From: Trichinella spiralis
Lineage: Eukaryota; Nematoda; Enoplea; Trichinellida; Trichinellidae
Reading direction: 5' to 3'
Assembly: GCA_000181795.3 (NCBI GenBank)
Contig: CM012955.1
Location: 4,448,680-4,510,407, forward strand
DNA: 61,728 bases
The notes under the pieces were generated by a model, which was not told the DNA's origin, searched no databases, and saw nothing but the letters and a program-made list of their open reading frames with translations. Shown one piece after another: positions 38,102-52,336 of this stretch. The number at the start of each line of letters is the position of its first letter. Within the stretch, counting starts at the first letter, position 1. Both the position numbers and the translations under genes were made by a program.

Positions 38102-40219
38102 ATGTGCTAAAAACATTCCCACGAGTTCTGCACAACTCTTTCTCCCTGTTCCCCCGTGCATCTTGTTGATTCGTTGCTCTTTTTTCTTTGTTTTTTGCAT
38201 TTCAAATGCGGCTGTTTCTTCTGTGGTAGTGGGACTTTTGCTGCTCGTCTGCGCGCGGGATACTTTGTATCCTCCACCGGTCTGTCGTCTGTTGTTCTTC
38301 CGTTGCAATTACCAACGGACCATTTGAAACTGACCACTGGCTGACTGACGTGAATCCAAATTTTTTCACACCCTTTTTTGCGTTTTCAATGGACTTGTAT
38401 TTTTCTTTCTTTTTTCTTTGGTCAGCTCTTCTGCCTTCATTGTGTTTTTTTCTGTCTCTCTCTCTCTCTTTCTTTTTATTTTATTTCTTTTTACCATTTG
38501 CATCATATATATAGAATCATTCGCTTGGAAGAGAGCGTTGCCTGTTGAAATTGAAAACGGTTACATTAAAAAAAACACTTTTACCTTACACAAGTTTTCC
38601 ATTTTTATACACTGATAGGAGTCGTTTGTGGTGCTACAACAGCCTATGTAATTATAATATTCATCTTCAAGAAGGGAAGTGAGAGAGAAGAGAGGAAACG
38701 TGCAATGACGACAATTTGCAAATTGCTGCTTCTACTATAAACTATGAATGCACGCAGCATATCCGGGCAATTTATAACATGACAAAATATTTTTTTCACT
38801 TATTTTTTCCCTTGGACATTTTCATTTGCACAAGTTGCATGCAGTCAACAAGTGCCACTGCTGCTGCTGTTGTTGTTGTTGTTGTTGTGCTTTTGGTTGC
38901 TTCTGGTCTGGTGAAACGCTTCTTTCGAAAAGTGCAATTCATGCAATATTTGCCAGTTCAATAATTTAGTATGGTTTATTTTCACTCTGCACACTTCCGT
39001 TTACTGAATCAAATGCTGCTTTGAAGAAATTGATGAAGCAGCGACGTTTTGGATTAAATTCGAAACAACAGCAGCAATAACAACATGCATTGTTTGTCCT
39101 TTTTTCAACAATGGAACATTTGAATTTGAATTTTATTTTTTAATCTTTTATTCGAGGCTTCAATTCTGCAATTATATTGGTTCCATGCAATTTGCAATGA
39201 ATGCTGCATAAAAATTGTCTGACCGACCGACCGTGGACAATTAAAAGTCGAAGTGGACGTGCGAAGGCATGACAGAATTTCTCATGCATATTTAATATCC
39301 CAACGTCGAATGACGACTGAATTTCAAATAAATATTTCTCGTCAATACAACACAACAAAGGAGAATGTTTTATTATACGAAATAAATCCTTTTTTCAGGC
39401 AATTTTTTTCTGAAAATGTCGAAAATCATATTATTTTTGTCATATATTCCGCCTGTGTTGGTGCTTTGAAATTCATTGAAAAGCTACAATCGACGGTCAT
39501 CAATCAACAGAACAAATTCAACTGTTTTAAAAAACATAACAACCGATCAATCAATCAGTCAAATAATTGCGAATGCTAGTTGTGGTTGGCACATGATGAT
39601 GATGATGATGATGAGGCCCAGTTGCTTCACTTTCTTCTCCTCTTTAAGCAGAATGCGCATTAATCCAGATTTTTAATTTCAATACTACGGCGTTATTTCA
39701 ACATCAACTGCAACTGTGATTGTTGTTGTAATTATCGTCATTAAGCGAAAGCTGAATATAAAATAGCAAGCTATTTTTGGCAATTGTAATCCGTTTAACA
39801 TCTCACAATATCTGTATTTCATTTCTTAAGCAATAATCCTATTCACTAATGCTACTCTGCTTTTACACGAATGCTTTTTGTTGGTTACAACTGGAATATT
39901 TTTGTCGGATTAAACAACAACAACATAGACACTTGTTAGCTTTTATACTTTTTTTCTTTCTTTTCTTCTCTTTTCTGTTTTAATTATAATAAGAAATGGA
40001 CTTGACACACTGAAAGAAGAAACATTGCATACAAAATTTTTAGGCAAGCTAAATAATGCTTTTATGAACGAACTATAATAATAATAATAATATGAAGAAG
40101 AAGATAAAGGCGTGTTACATAGTGCCAAAAAAGTTCAAAATGAAAATTATCAAAGTGAACAAACAACACTGTTTTTTGTTGGTTGCTGAACAACTACGTT
40201 GAGATAGATGGTTATGTTT
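38102..40219. other. Intergenic with many microsatellites
   Basis: No gene is supported. Simple repeats: (TC)n near 38455-38470, (GTT)n near 38868-38888, (ATG)n near 39594-39614, (TAA)n near 40076-40092. Likely 3' regions of the convergent PHACTR and globin genes. Confidence 0.6.
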
Positions 40220-40918
40220 TCAAAGTTTCAGCTTTTCATCTTTTACCTGCTTCAAAAATCCGGCTCGCATGTGTTGAATAATATAAACGGCCAGCATGCG
40301 CCATACCGTTGCCGCCTCTTCTTTGTCCGCGCTGTCGAAGTCGTCCACTTTGGTCATTTGGTGTCGCATGCAGAGGACAATCGCATCTTGGAACGTGTTC
40401 CAGTGATCAATGCGGAAACCACGCTTCGCATATTTGGCATGCTGACGTCCGATGCGTTGGAGAATGTCGTTCAACTTGGCCGGCCAGTCGAGGTAACGAA
40501 GCGCCAACGAAATTACCTGGACAAATTTCAAAGCCTGTGAGCTGAACTGTGGACAGTCCCGTATGTCGCCTGACCAATTGGCAAGCACGGGGAAAAGCTT
40601 CCTGGCGTCGGGCTCGTTGCGAAATATTTCCGAATAAATATCCGTACCGAGCTCGTAGAGCGAGGTGAAGTCGTCCCGCCAACTTTTGAACAACAACGAC
40701 CGCTGGTGAGAAGTCAGCTGCAATTCCTGGGGAGTCATGTCTTCATCGCCCGCTACAAACGCATCCCGCACTCGAGGTGTCACCATCGATACGAACCTCC
40801 TGCGGAAGCGTTTAGAGCCATTTTCAAGCCGCCTACGCACCGGACTGAAGCGGCAGCCAATCGACATCGACATGTTGCTTTCACAGCCATTTTCACTCCT
40901 GCTCGACCGTTGTCCCAT
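40220..40918 (-). CDS. Nematode-type globin with a predicted N-myristoylated extension
   Basis: A heme-binding globin of the neuronal/signalling type found in nematodes. One exon as read, 232 residues, start ATG at 40918. Residues about 1-65 are a basic, Ser/Arg-rich extension beginning MGQRSS, which fits the N-myristoylation consensus (Gly2, Ser6). The globin domain follows: LTSHQRSLLFKSWRDDF (A helix), DARKLFPVLANW (C/CD region), CPQFSSQALKFVQVISLAL (E helix), IGRQHAKYAKRGFRIDHWNTF (F helix with the proximal His, then G), and the H helix near AATVWRMLAVYIIQHM. In this alignment the usual distal His position is Gln. A potential GTAAAA donor inside the last codons means the true C-terminus could be spliced to an unseen exon. 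Confidence 0.88.
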   Translation of the reverse strand: MGQRSSRSENGCESNMSMSIGCRFSPVRRRLENGSKRFRRRFVSMVTPRVRDAFVAGDEDMTPQELQLTSHQRSLLFKSWRDDFTSLYELGTDIYSEIFRNEPDARKLFPVLANWSGDIRDCPQFSSQALKFVQVISLALRYLDWPAKLNDILQRIGRQHAKYAKRGFRIDHWNTFQDAIVLCMRHQMTKVDDFDSADKEEAATVWRMLAVYIIQHMRAGFLKQVKDEKLKL

Positions 40919-43900
40919 CAGTCAGTTTCTACCTCAGCTTGGTTCACCTGGGCCTTTCGAGCATGCAGATCGATCACACGGCTGGGTTCATGGTTTGTGC
41001 AGTCAAATGTGCGAATGCGTTTCACCAATGCACGTCACATGCACGCTCTGCTTGGTCGTCTGAAAATTATCCGTTTGTTACTCAGTCCCAGTCAGAGACA
41101 CATCATTATGCGCTTTTTCGAACCCGTCACTTTGAATACTGCCCTGCTTGCTTGCACAAGCTTGGTCGCACTTGAAAATTCACTTCCATGCGATAGCGAT
41201 TAGTGGGGAATAATTTTAAATCTATTTTTCAAACTTAGCACCTCATTTGTTGCAAAGCAATCGCAATTACTGAAACTCAGACAGGCAAAACAAAAGGCCG
41301 AAGCGTTAATTTTATTCCCTTAATTTTATCCGTTCTCAGTTTTCCAAACGCGAAATTGTCTACACTGCACACCCTGTTTGGTAAGGTTGTCGGTTGGAAG
41401 GGAGCAAAATTTTTTCCTTCCAATTGCACATTCTGCTGGAGCACTTTGGCGCACAATCGAATGGAAAATCTGCAATTTGAAGTCAGTCAGCTTTGCATGG
41501 TCACACCCAGCAATGCTCAATCTGCGTGACCGTGCAAATTATCCAAATAACAATAAAATCGGACTGATGAGCATATTTTGCGGACTAAGTGTTTTTTATT
41601 GTTGTTTTTTGTTTTTTTGCTGCTTTTTCAAGTTAAATTCTCATTATCATTTTGTTTGAAATGGAAATCCTTTCGAATGTTGATTACAGAAACAACCACT
41701 TCACTATTTAGCACGGGGAAAAGGGAAATTTTGTCAAATTGATTCAATCGATTCAATGAAACACCCACCAGCACAAAATGAAAAGAAATCTTCGTCTGAT
41801 TTCGAAGAGAAATATATAAAGAAATGAAAACAAAATACATTTTTATTCATGCAAACTACAGCAATAACTTATTAAAAATCCAATCGAAATGCATGCTTTT
41901 TCTTCTTGTTTTGGAATTGGGAAAGGAAGAAGTCTCTTCATTAATGGCTAATTTAAAAAATAAATAGCACTGCCAAGTGGGGGAAAAGTAAATATTTAAT
42001 TATTATCATCCATTGCAAATATTAATTTACTAAATTTGAATAAATTCAGCACTATCGAATCTACTTCAAGCAATATTCAAAAATGAAAATACCCATTACA
42101 ATTGTTGCAGTTGCTTGATTTCTTCTGCCTTGTGAAGTCGTCAACAAAGGATACACATTCGAAAAGCGCAAGCCGCCGTGCATTCTGTTCTGCTGAACAA
42201 AATGAACATTTGACCAACTGACCGTACTACTAATGCTAACACTTGGTCAAGGTAACAACTTTCAGATTTCTTCCTTTTTAATTTGCCTGTTCCTGCATGT
42301 TGACAACAGTGAAATCCTACTGCTCGGCGTGTGTTGCCTCTCTTAATTGCGCATTTAATCCATCATCAACAACACCACCACTAATTGCAGAAGCAAGAGA
42401 ACATTTCTTTTGTTCTGGCATTACAAAAGAAACAACGAATTGCATTCTGAATATGCTAATTTTAAAAATTATGCAAATATCATTATGCTCGACAAATGGG
42501 GCGATCATTTTTTAAGGTAACTCTGTTGTTGTTGGGCTCAGCATGGAATAAACTTACTTAATTTTAAATTTGTTAATCTCGACTGATTAATTTTTCAAAC
42601 TTTTAATATTTTAAAATATTAACAATTTTTCACTGAAAAGTCATTCAACCAGCACAACACTTCTGAATGTTAACGTAGAAATTGTTGTAATTTAAAATTG
42701 GAAATCATAATTTATTTTTTCCATTTTAAATTCTTGGACATGTAAAATTTTTTTATAAAACTGCACAAGCGCACACACGCACACACCTTACAGTTTTTTT
42801 ATTAAAATAATTATTTGTACATTGTCAGTTTGCTTGCTCATGGAAAAATCTATTGATCAAATGATTAAGTGGTTTTAATAAATTACGCGTCATCGCTTTC
42901 CTGCACTGCTGATTATTAATTTTTATACTTTTCGGAGTCACTCACCGTATAAAATGTGCCAAGTCTAGAAGGAAAATTTAATCACTTATTCAGATTTGCT
43001 GTTTAATAATTCACTGCATTGTAAAATCAGTTTATCAATTATTAACATTCTACTAGCTGTGCTGTGCAAATAATATTAGAGTCGAGCTTCTGAAATGAAA
43101 CTGATTCTGAAAAATTTTATAAAAGAAATTAAAAAAAAATTCTTTAATAAATTACAGTCATTGTTAGGATTGGAATGATTGGAAAATAAAAATCACTGAA
43201 CTGGATATGGAAGAAATCCGAACAAAAATGAATTAAAACAAAGGGGTAATCCAACTAACAGATCATGCGCTTACTTGCGTCTTAGTTTCAATAGCACATG
43301 GCAAGCATGTACCAAAAGAACGGTCCAACACTGGGAAACTAGCTTTCAATAAACTGCTGCAATTGAAGTTAGTAAAATTATGCATTGCATTTATTTTCGA
43401 TGCATATACATAAATAAAAAGCATTTCAGTACTTTAGACCTCGACTTCCGCAGTTATATTATGGGCCACATGCAACATCCGATGCAAATGATTTGGTTAA
43501 TCGATAATTTATACTTTAGTGGCACCACGTGGACAGTGATCAGCTGATATGAAATAGGAAATGAACTTTACATCTAAATGAATTTGTACTCTTCTTGCCT
43601 GCTGCGGTACTTAGTAGCATGCTGAAGAAAGCCACGAAGAAAGAGACGCAACTTTCATTCAGTCTACTTCAGTGATCAATATGAATAATTGCACAGAAAA
43701 TGTCAAAGCATGGAAGGTCTGTGTTGCAAATAATAAATATATATATTTCAACCAAGAAATCAATTATTTCATTAGAGAAATTTACATTGCTCTTCTCTGA
43801 CTGATCGATGTGAATAAGTGAATTTTCTATTTAAAGTGTCAGAGTTCTTTTCCTCTATCAGAGTGAACTTTGAGAATCTTACTAGTTAAAGTTAATCAAA

Positions 43901-46900
43901 TTTTAAGCACTTAATTATACTTGTTTATTTGAGTCAGAAAAGAATTTCACAATGTGCAATGCTTTTAGGTTGATTTTTGAGCTTGAATCTAAAAAGTGGA
44001 TGCACGGATGTATTGATCAATTTTTGCATGGCTTAACTGTTGGAAATTAATTTCAAGTTCAACAGCAACTTCTGCACGAAAAACATCAGTTCATTCCACT
44101 GCAACATTTTAAAGAAAATGTACACTCTTTATATTCAATAATCAGTCAATATAACATGTGATTTTTTCTTTTTCTTATCTGTTAAAAGTTGCAATTACAT
44201 AATGAACTTAATTATTATTATTTAATCACATCTATTTTTGCATTTGCATACTTAAATTGCAAACTGGTGAGATTGTTTTTTTTGCCTTGCCAAATTGCTT
44301 CTTTATTCTTCTAATAATTGTGCAAAAAAATACTAAAAATGGAATAAAATCATATTTTGACATGCAATTTAATGTGCAATCGTAATAAAGCTATGAAATG
44401 TGATCAGCCGCTGCTTTGATTGGTACTGAATTGAAAAATTTAATGAGATATGGCAGCAGAAATTGAAGAAGCAATTTATTGCTTTGAAAACTTCTTATTA
44501 TCAGCAAAACTTTTAAATGGACGATTAAATTTTATTCTACAATCGATATTTTAATAATAAATGCTAAAATTGCGCATCACTTGTAGCTGATTTAGAAAGC
44601 TTGATGCAAAATTTACATTTTCTGAAATTTTGAAATTTCTAAAAATAAAATTAATATTTTGGAAATTTATAAAATTTCTGAATATTAATAATGATTTAAA
44701 TTAAAATGTGATGAGCATTTGATTTTCTTCATTAAGATTGAGTAACATGAATAGAGAAAAGCATTTAATAATAATGATAGAGTTTCTTTTCTACCTACCT
44801 ACCTATCAGCAGCTAATAACGCTTTCCAGTGTTAATCCTTTCGTACAATAGCGTTAATTTGTCTTTTACGTCATTGTTACGTAAATTTGTGACCAGGATA
44901 ACAAGCTGCCTTGAATTGCATTAAATAGTTACTTCTCCATTACAATTCATTGACTTTGTAATGTATCTTAAAGGAATGAATGAACTTTTTTACTTTCTAC
45001 ACGAAATAATTGTTTCCATTCAAGCTAAAACAAACTTCATTTCTGATATCATACATACACACACACACAGAAAAATAAAAGAACTATAAGAAGCATTTCT
45101 TATTATGTATATACATATATATGTATATAGTTTTAGTTTTGAAAATTTACTTTTAAAGATTATTTGTTTTATAAATCAAAAATAAATTCACGTATAAATT
45201 TGCTGTTAGTTTTGCGATTTTTGAAATGAGTTGAAATTGTCCGACTGTTTTTCATAAAATTTGAATAAATTTAATTAAATAGTTGTAAAATTAAATAACT
45301 TCCATGAAATTTGCATTGAATGCAAAACGTTTTTATTAATGAAGACAGTATTTCTAATTTGCACTTCTACTTCAGCGCAGAAGATTACGTGATTGATAAA
45401 TATTAAAAAGTTAAATGTCAGCTTTTTAAAAAATATACCATTTATTAAGTTATTTAAGATATATTATGTTGGCATCATGATTATATTTCTACACATCTCA
45501 TGTATCAGTGCAAAATATTGGTACTGCCAAAAGCAGGACAGAAAATTCAAGATGAGGAACGTGTGCGATCATTTGTTCAGCTTCTCGTTGGAAATACCAC
45601 ATCGGTAAAAATTTGTATAACAGCTAAATTTTGCATTAAATAAAAATTTTGAATTTTCAACTTTATTATTATTCATCTGATTTCAAATTTATTGGATCAA
45701 TTATTTGAGAAGAGCAATTCTGAATAAACATTACAAATGAATCAGCTTTGTGCTTATAATACTGAAGTGTAAGAATGAGAAAATTTGAATATGTTTGTTT
45801 GCACACTTTAATAGCTGAATTTATTCATCGCAAGGATATAAATTTCACGCAGCCTATCTGAACTGCTTACTTCAATGAAAACAGAAAATTATTTGCTTTT
45901 CATGCATAGTTCAATTAAGCAGATTGTTGCGTTTTCACTGACTGATCAAAAGCATTGTTAATGAATTACTGGAAATTTTGCAGTGCCTCTTCAAAGGTAA
46001 GTGACAGTTAATAACTTTTCTAAAATTTTATTTATTTATTTATTCGAAGCATTTCAATAAATTTGAAATATGAACAGTTTTAAGCACACGCGCAAAACAC
46101 AAACTATGATACACCATCATGTAACTTTTTAATATTACATATTATTATATATTTTTACTATATTTTTTTTACAATCATCAGTAAACGTTGTGCAATAATA
46201 TATTACTGTGCTGCTGTAAATGACTAAAAATTCAGATCAGATCGCAACATTTTCAAACTAATCATTTCTGATAGTATACTGTAAAGGTAAACAACTGAAA
46301 TGTAATAAAGCTCATTAAATTAATATGGGTGCATCTAATTTGTAATGCGCTTGAAGACATCTTATTTACTTTGAATTTTGAACTCGAATTTTGAAGCTAT
46401 TCAAAATAATTTGAAACTTTTACCTTTGAAATAAAAGCAATAAAACTTTTTCAAAATGCTGTCTAGCAAAAATTATATTTTTGATTAGCAATGTACCATC
46501 TGATCAGTTCACTTATTCTGTTGAGATGGCCAGTTGATAACTTCGGGTTCACAAAATAAATTCAGTAGTTTAAATGACTTTTGCAACAAGGAAACAGATG
46601 TACATTATTTTTAAGAAATTAAGATTTGCATTTTTCTTCCTTAAGCTATTATCTACTTTCAGTGATTGATTTTCATCATTTTATTTCATGTTTCATTGAT
46701 GGAGAAATGAATTTCTGAATTCGTACTTTAATATAAAAAGTAAATTCCATCAATAGTCTAAAATACTAAGATATTTTCCCACTTGAATTAATTTGATATG
46801 AAACCAATAGCGTCTTCTATGCTTTTCTTTTACTTTTTGGGTTTTCACAAAATTCCCAAAGCTGCAATCAAAACTGCAAGAAGTGCAAAATAATGATCTG

Positions 46901-47458
46901 TCTGAGCAACTGTGTACTTTCATATAATACTACTTCAAAGAAAATTCCAACGTATTCATCAATGCAGTCTTCAAAATTAAAAGCATATATATTTTTGCAA
47001 TGCCAACATTATATTTAAATGCTTCATTTTAAATAGACAATAGTCGTCACATCGTTCATTTAATTATTTGACAAAGAATGCATGTGCATTTGTTATTTGT
47101 ACATTCATGCAAATCAGCACTTTATATTTTTTAAACAAAATATAAGTCTAAACTGATCTGACGTAATTTCTGAAGACTAGTCTGCTCACTTTTCCTATGA
47201 TAATTTTATAGAAGTGACAGGATATTATAGATTTTGCTTTAAATCTCAAAGCAATAGTTTGTTTTCAAATTTAGTAATATAATAAAATGCATTTTAGAAA
47301 ACAATGCTTATCAGAAAAATTTGCATTGAAAATTGTCAAAGAATGTCATTTCAAAAGCTTATGTTTTGCTAATTTATTGACAAATTATTACGCATTAAGG
47401 CATTGGGTTGCTCAAATACTTTTGAGCATTGATAAAGTTTGCTAGAAGTTTAAAAAAT
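40919..47458. other. Gene-poor region, about 6.5 kb
   Basis: Very AT-rich, no conserved domain in any frame. Contents: short CA runs (42770-42786, 45055-45070), ACCTACCTACCT near 44797, a palindromic TATATACATATATATGTATATA near 45110-45130, and one short signal-peptide-like open frame (45477-45608). The first few hundred bases would be the globin promoter. Confidence 0.6.
45477..45608 (+). CDS. Possible small secreted peptide (43 aa), weak
   Basis: ATG at 45477 gives MIIFLHISCISA, a short hydrophobic start, then a basic 31-residue sequence with two Cys. Stop TAA at 45606-45608, and an AATAAA about 30 bp later. The hydrophobic run is short for a signal peptide, no homology is recognised, and the frame is short enough to arise by chance. 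Confidence 0.2.
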   Translation: MIIFLHISCISAKYWYCQKQDRKFKMRNVCDHLFSFSLEIPHR

Positions 47459-49920
47459 CTATTTCACTCCACTTTCTATTCCAAGAAGTACCTGACTAAG
47501 ATCGCAGCAGATTTTGTACGTTTTATCGCAGATATTTAGCTTCTTTGGGCAGATGGTCTCGCACCGAACAGGAGTGCCATCGTTGTTGAACATGGGAATT
47601 CCATAGCGACATTTCGGAACTAAGCAACAAGCAAAATAAATTTTTCAAAAAGTACACTTATAACAAATCATCTCACCAACACATTCAAAGCCGTTAAAAT
47701 AATAATGCTCATTACATTGGCACTTCAAATCTAAAAGAAATAAATGAACTTTATACAAGTTTTATTATGTAAATGCAAGCAAACAATATTGCCTTTGCAG
47801 ATGAAATTTTTGGAAGTGCAATCTCTGTCATCATTGCATTCTTTGTTCAGTTCTTCAAATGCTTGTGTCAGTGATTTTGGTGAAGATGCAGACATGCAAT
47901 ATCCATTTTGATTCACGTAACCTGCTGAGCAAGGTATTGGACAGCAGGTAGGTCTCCATTTGAAATCCCCACCACGGTAGCAATGATGAGTTTCTCTAGG
48001 GCAAAATCTGTAACAATCCATGTCAGCAGCACTATAAGCACTGCCTACGGGGCAAACCGAAGCCATTTTTGGACAGCAAAAGCCTTTCAAATTTTTATTC
48101 AACACATTCTGCGTTTGGGTATTTTGAACAGTATCTGCAACACAGAAAAAATCTTTTGGGCAATTATCGATTTGTCCATCAAGGCGTTGCTCATCGATAA
48201 TGCACTGAAAAAGACGACCATTTTGGATAAGGGGGAAATCAAGTGGACAATTACGTGCTAAAGCATATAACTGTAGTGTGAAAATAAGCGCTAAACATGT
48301 TTAGTACCTCCTGGTTCACACAATCCTCTGTGATTAATAAATTGTGGTCGACAAGTGCACACTCCATTTTTGCAATGCGAATAAGCGTTCTCACACTCCG
48401 ATGATGATAAGCAAGGTTCACCAAGACGCTTTCCTGTAAATGTTCACTTTTTCTCTTTTGCTTAATAGTAGCGTTACTTTTAAATAAGTCGAATTACTGT
48501 AACTGGTATTTATAACGCATCTTTTTTCTAACTGTTCATAACCGGCTACGCACTGACATCTGTAATCAATGCAAGCACTGTACACTGGCCGGCATTGATT
48601 ATACTGCGCATTTGGCATGCATGAATCACCTAATTCTTTTTCTAAATAAGTAAATAAAGCTGTTGAAAGTGCATACTTTCAGATTATACCATATTGATTT
48701 TCTGCGCAACATAATCCTGTCTGTTTATCACATGAATATCCACGAGGACATGTTTTATACGCTGCTGTGACATCACACTGCACCGGAAATCCATTGTGAT
48801 AGAGTGGGTTGCCTCCGCCAGAACAGTATGATTCAGTTACAGAATCAAGAGCACAAATTCTGTTCTTGCAATGCATTTTATTTGGGCATTCTTTGTTTGA
48901 GTGACATGAAATCACTAAAAAGTAAAATTGCTGAAGCTTATTGTGATTTTCAAAAATATACAAATCAAACAAACTGGCAGCTTTCCAGCAGACACCGTAT
49001 TTGCAAATTTGATTAGCTTTACAATCTCTTTGTTGACCACATACTGTATCTGTCGGCTCAGCTGGTGTGCAGAACTGTTGAGCGCACATCATCTGCCCAT
49101 GACATTGTTCACTTTTATTGCAGTGATCACCAATTTCAGTTGCTAAAAATGTCACAACATTCTGTGGTTGAAGGAAAAAGATCATGCATTATGGTTGTTT
49201 ATAGATTGCTTTAAATATCATTTACTTCATTTCATAATTGCTTATTTTTAATAATTGTAATTTTCATTTTCTCACTATTGAGCCACAAATTCTATTCTGC
49301 CTTTCAATATAAAACTCAAAGATAACCAGGGTAAAGCTAAAATTTTTTTATCAACATTAATTTATTATTCATTTCAGTTAACACATTTTACATTATTTTA
49401 ATAAACTGGTGAATATTTCAAAAAATAATTTTAATATTAAAAAATATTAATCTTATTTATACTGTTTTCATTCTTACATTTTACAAGAAACAATCCTGAA
49501 AGAGCAAGCGAAAGAATGAAAAGCAGTGTGCAAAAAGTAAATTGATACTTTACAATAAATAGCCAGAAAAATAAAAAGCAATGCATTTAAATTAAAATAA
49601 TTTTAGCGTTGAAGCAGTAGCAACTTTTTGATGGTTTTATTTTGTTATTCATAACGCCCTCATGACATTGCAATTTCTTCCAATAGTACTTTGCACCAAT
49701 TAGGTAAAAATTTGTCCATGCATATGAAAAAAAATTTTTAAATAATTTCTAAAATTGTTAAAACAAATTAATTTTATTGTCACTAATTACATTACTGATG
49801 GATAAATAAGTTTCAGAAGCTTTTCTTAGCACAATAGCAGATTGAATAAAAATTTTGCGTACCTCTAGCAATAAAAAGATGAATGTTTAAGAACAAACTT
49901 GCTACCAGTATGGTGTTCAT
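47459..49920 (-). CDS. Secreted Cys-rich EB-module/lustrin-type protein, copy A
   Basis: A secreted or extracellular-matrix-type modular protein; the molecular function is unknown. The start ATG at 49920 opens a signal-peptide exon (MNTILVASLFLNIHLFIA) ending at 49863. Modules follow: 49142-48975 (GDHCNKSEQCHGQMMCAQQ), 48914-48690 (ending CPRGYSCDKQTGLCC), 48645-about 48510 (EB: ELGDSCMPN... CQCVAGYEQLEKRC), about 48434-48305 (EB: LGEPCLSSSEC), a large exon about 48259-47795 (GFCCPKMASVCPVG; TCCPIPCSAGYVNQNGYC; a further Cys module), then short exons coding CQCNEHYYFNGFECVG and CDKTYKICC. The stop is at 47461-47459. Joined exons are almost all class 1-1. Domain order equals that of copy B on the opposite strand. 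Confidence 0.82.
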
Positions 49921-52336
49921 AGATGCACTGTTTTGCAAGATGCAGCTACATGCAGTAATGTACTGAGAAACAATAACGAATGAAGCTATGCTATTGTTTA
50001 GGACAAACTACTATTGCATTATCAGGATACGTTTAGGTTTAGGCTTTACAAAAGGCAACTATTGTTTAGGAGTGAAGAATATATTTATTCTAACACCTGC
50101 TGGGTCAATGTTCCTTTTCAGTGTGTTAAATAAAGGAGGTTAAGAACTTTCCGACTGGCTGATTATTGAGAATCACATGTAAGCTCTATTATTTAGCAGG
50201 AATTATTAGTTCTCTGGGTCGTATCAAAATTTTTCAAATTATACAAACAAAAATTCTACTTTCAATGGTCAATTTAAATCAGTTTAGGTCATGGTACGTC
50301 AACGCTTATGAAATTGATATTGCACTTGCAAAATAACTCAGAGTAATCATTCTTCATAACTGATATTACTAACCAACTAGAAGCTAACCTTAAATATTCA
50401 TTTTAGCTGTATCATTTATTTTGTATACATTTTTACTACACCAACACACGCTTAAAAATACCAATTTTTTATCAAAAACATTTTTTTATTTCAAGAATAC
50501 ATTTATTTACATGATAAAAAATAATATATGGTATACAATATTATTTAATGTAAAAAATTGTTCTATAAAAAAACATATAAAATATTTGAAAATTAACAGC
50601 AACTCGAGCTTGCATACCTGATGCTGTATTTTTAAAAGATCAATATATTTATATTTTAAGAAGTTTTGTTTAACATTAAAAGAGAAACTTTTTTCTATTA
50701 CTTTTTAAATTTATGACATATCTCGAAAAGATTACTCATTTGCTGTTTAAAAATTGTACATAATGTGGTTATTTCAAATATTTATTTTATTGAAAATAAA
50801 TAACATAAAAATTGCTTTGACAGTTTTCACAGCCCTATGTAAGTAAGCTATATTTGAAAATAAAAATATGCATTCAACTGCAGAATTATACAAAATGTAA
50901 AATATTCCATTTATTAAGAAAAAATTAATAATTATTCATAAAAACAGTGCTTTTCAAATATTGGTTGTTTTATTTAGGATAAGTTAAAAAATAATGTTAA
51001 TGATTTGCACACAGTTCATTATCAGCTTGCCTTGCATTACAGAAATGAATCGACTTTTAATTAAAGAAATTTCATTGAATTCAATTGCTCTATATTGAAT
51101 GACGACAAATTCTCCTCTTTGCATAAAGAGTTGCGCAATCAAAATTGTGAAATAATTTTCTTATGTTCATTAGCCAATTAAGTAAATATTTACTGTCTAG
51201 AAGTGCACATAAATCTTTACAAATTTTATTTTCCACTGATTGCTGCATTGTCTTGTCGAGAACTGTCCTATAATTTTATACAGCTTTATGATATCAAAGG
51301 TTGATTTTTATTTTATTCTTCTCCTTCATCTTTCATCATTACAAGATTCTCTTCAAAATGTAGGTATGGTCCCACATGCTACATCTTTTCATTGTTAAAT
51401 ATTTTACAGTACATGTGCCCAATTCATTTCTCAATTCGAATTTTTATTGAAGCCATTTAATATTTTTCATTTAGTCATTGCAAGTGTTAATTTATTATAA
51501 AGAAAGGGAATGCATTTTGACACTTTCACATTTCACTTTGTGTATGTACACTGATTTGTTTACATTGCTATAATTTTCTTAGTTTCTTCTACATAAATTT
51601 GGTTAAGATGAGAGAATAATGTTTAAGCGCCATTTTATTGATAGCAAAATTTTACTTTCTAAATTGCCATTATGAAGTTAAACATTTGGATACAATACGG
51701 AATGAGCACGCTCTCACGTCTCAACTTTTGTCATAACATGTAGCAGATATGTTCATCACTGCATGAAAAATGATTTAAACTTTTTTCATAAATGCCATTC
51801 ACTACCATATGCACAAATTTTTGATATTTTACCGAACTACTATTAACTTCAAGTGTAATTTATTGCTTCAATACTTGCTCTGCATTATTTATTTAGAAGT
51901 CGACGAGTTTCAATGCATAAGCTTCTTTGAAACGTGAAATGCGCTTTTAATCTTGCAAAACTTTTAATGAAATTAAGATTGCATTTATATTAAAAGAATA
52001 GTACATTGACAAAGTGCATAAGTAAAATGATTAAAAAATAAAAAAATACGATAGGAAACATAAATAAGACATGTTATATATGTAAGGAAGACTCCTTAAA
52101 TGAATAAATAAATAAATAAATGATTATGGTTAAAATTTTTAAAAATGTATATACATTTTCTTGGTAATTTGCATCAATAAAGTTTGCATATTATATAAGT
52201 GAGCATGTGAACGCGCATTACCGTGATATAGATAATGGACATGGAAAGCAGCATATATATAACGGCTACATCTTATTGTAAAATGCGATAGTTTTCAAAA
52301 AATATTTACAGCAATGAAAATAAAATTTAACTTCAG
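49921..52336. promoter_or_regulatory. Spacer between head-to-head EB-module genes
   Basis: About 2.4 kb between the two outward-facing paralogues. It is AT-rich with no gene supported. It should hold the promoter of copy A (right of 49920) and the promoter and missing signal-peptide exon of copy B. ATG 52314 precedes the first module exon of copy B but lies in another frame unless an intron separates them. Confidence 0.5.

Noticed and set aside
40706-41203. 165-codon plus-strand frame over the globin start
   Set aside because: Most of it is antisense to the globin N-terminal extension; no domain, no splice sites.
42297-42515. 72-codon frame with several Cys in the gene-poor region
   Set aside because: No signal peptide, splice sites or recognisable module; within chance length for this composition.
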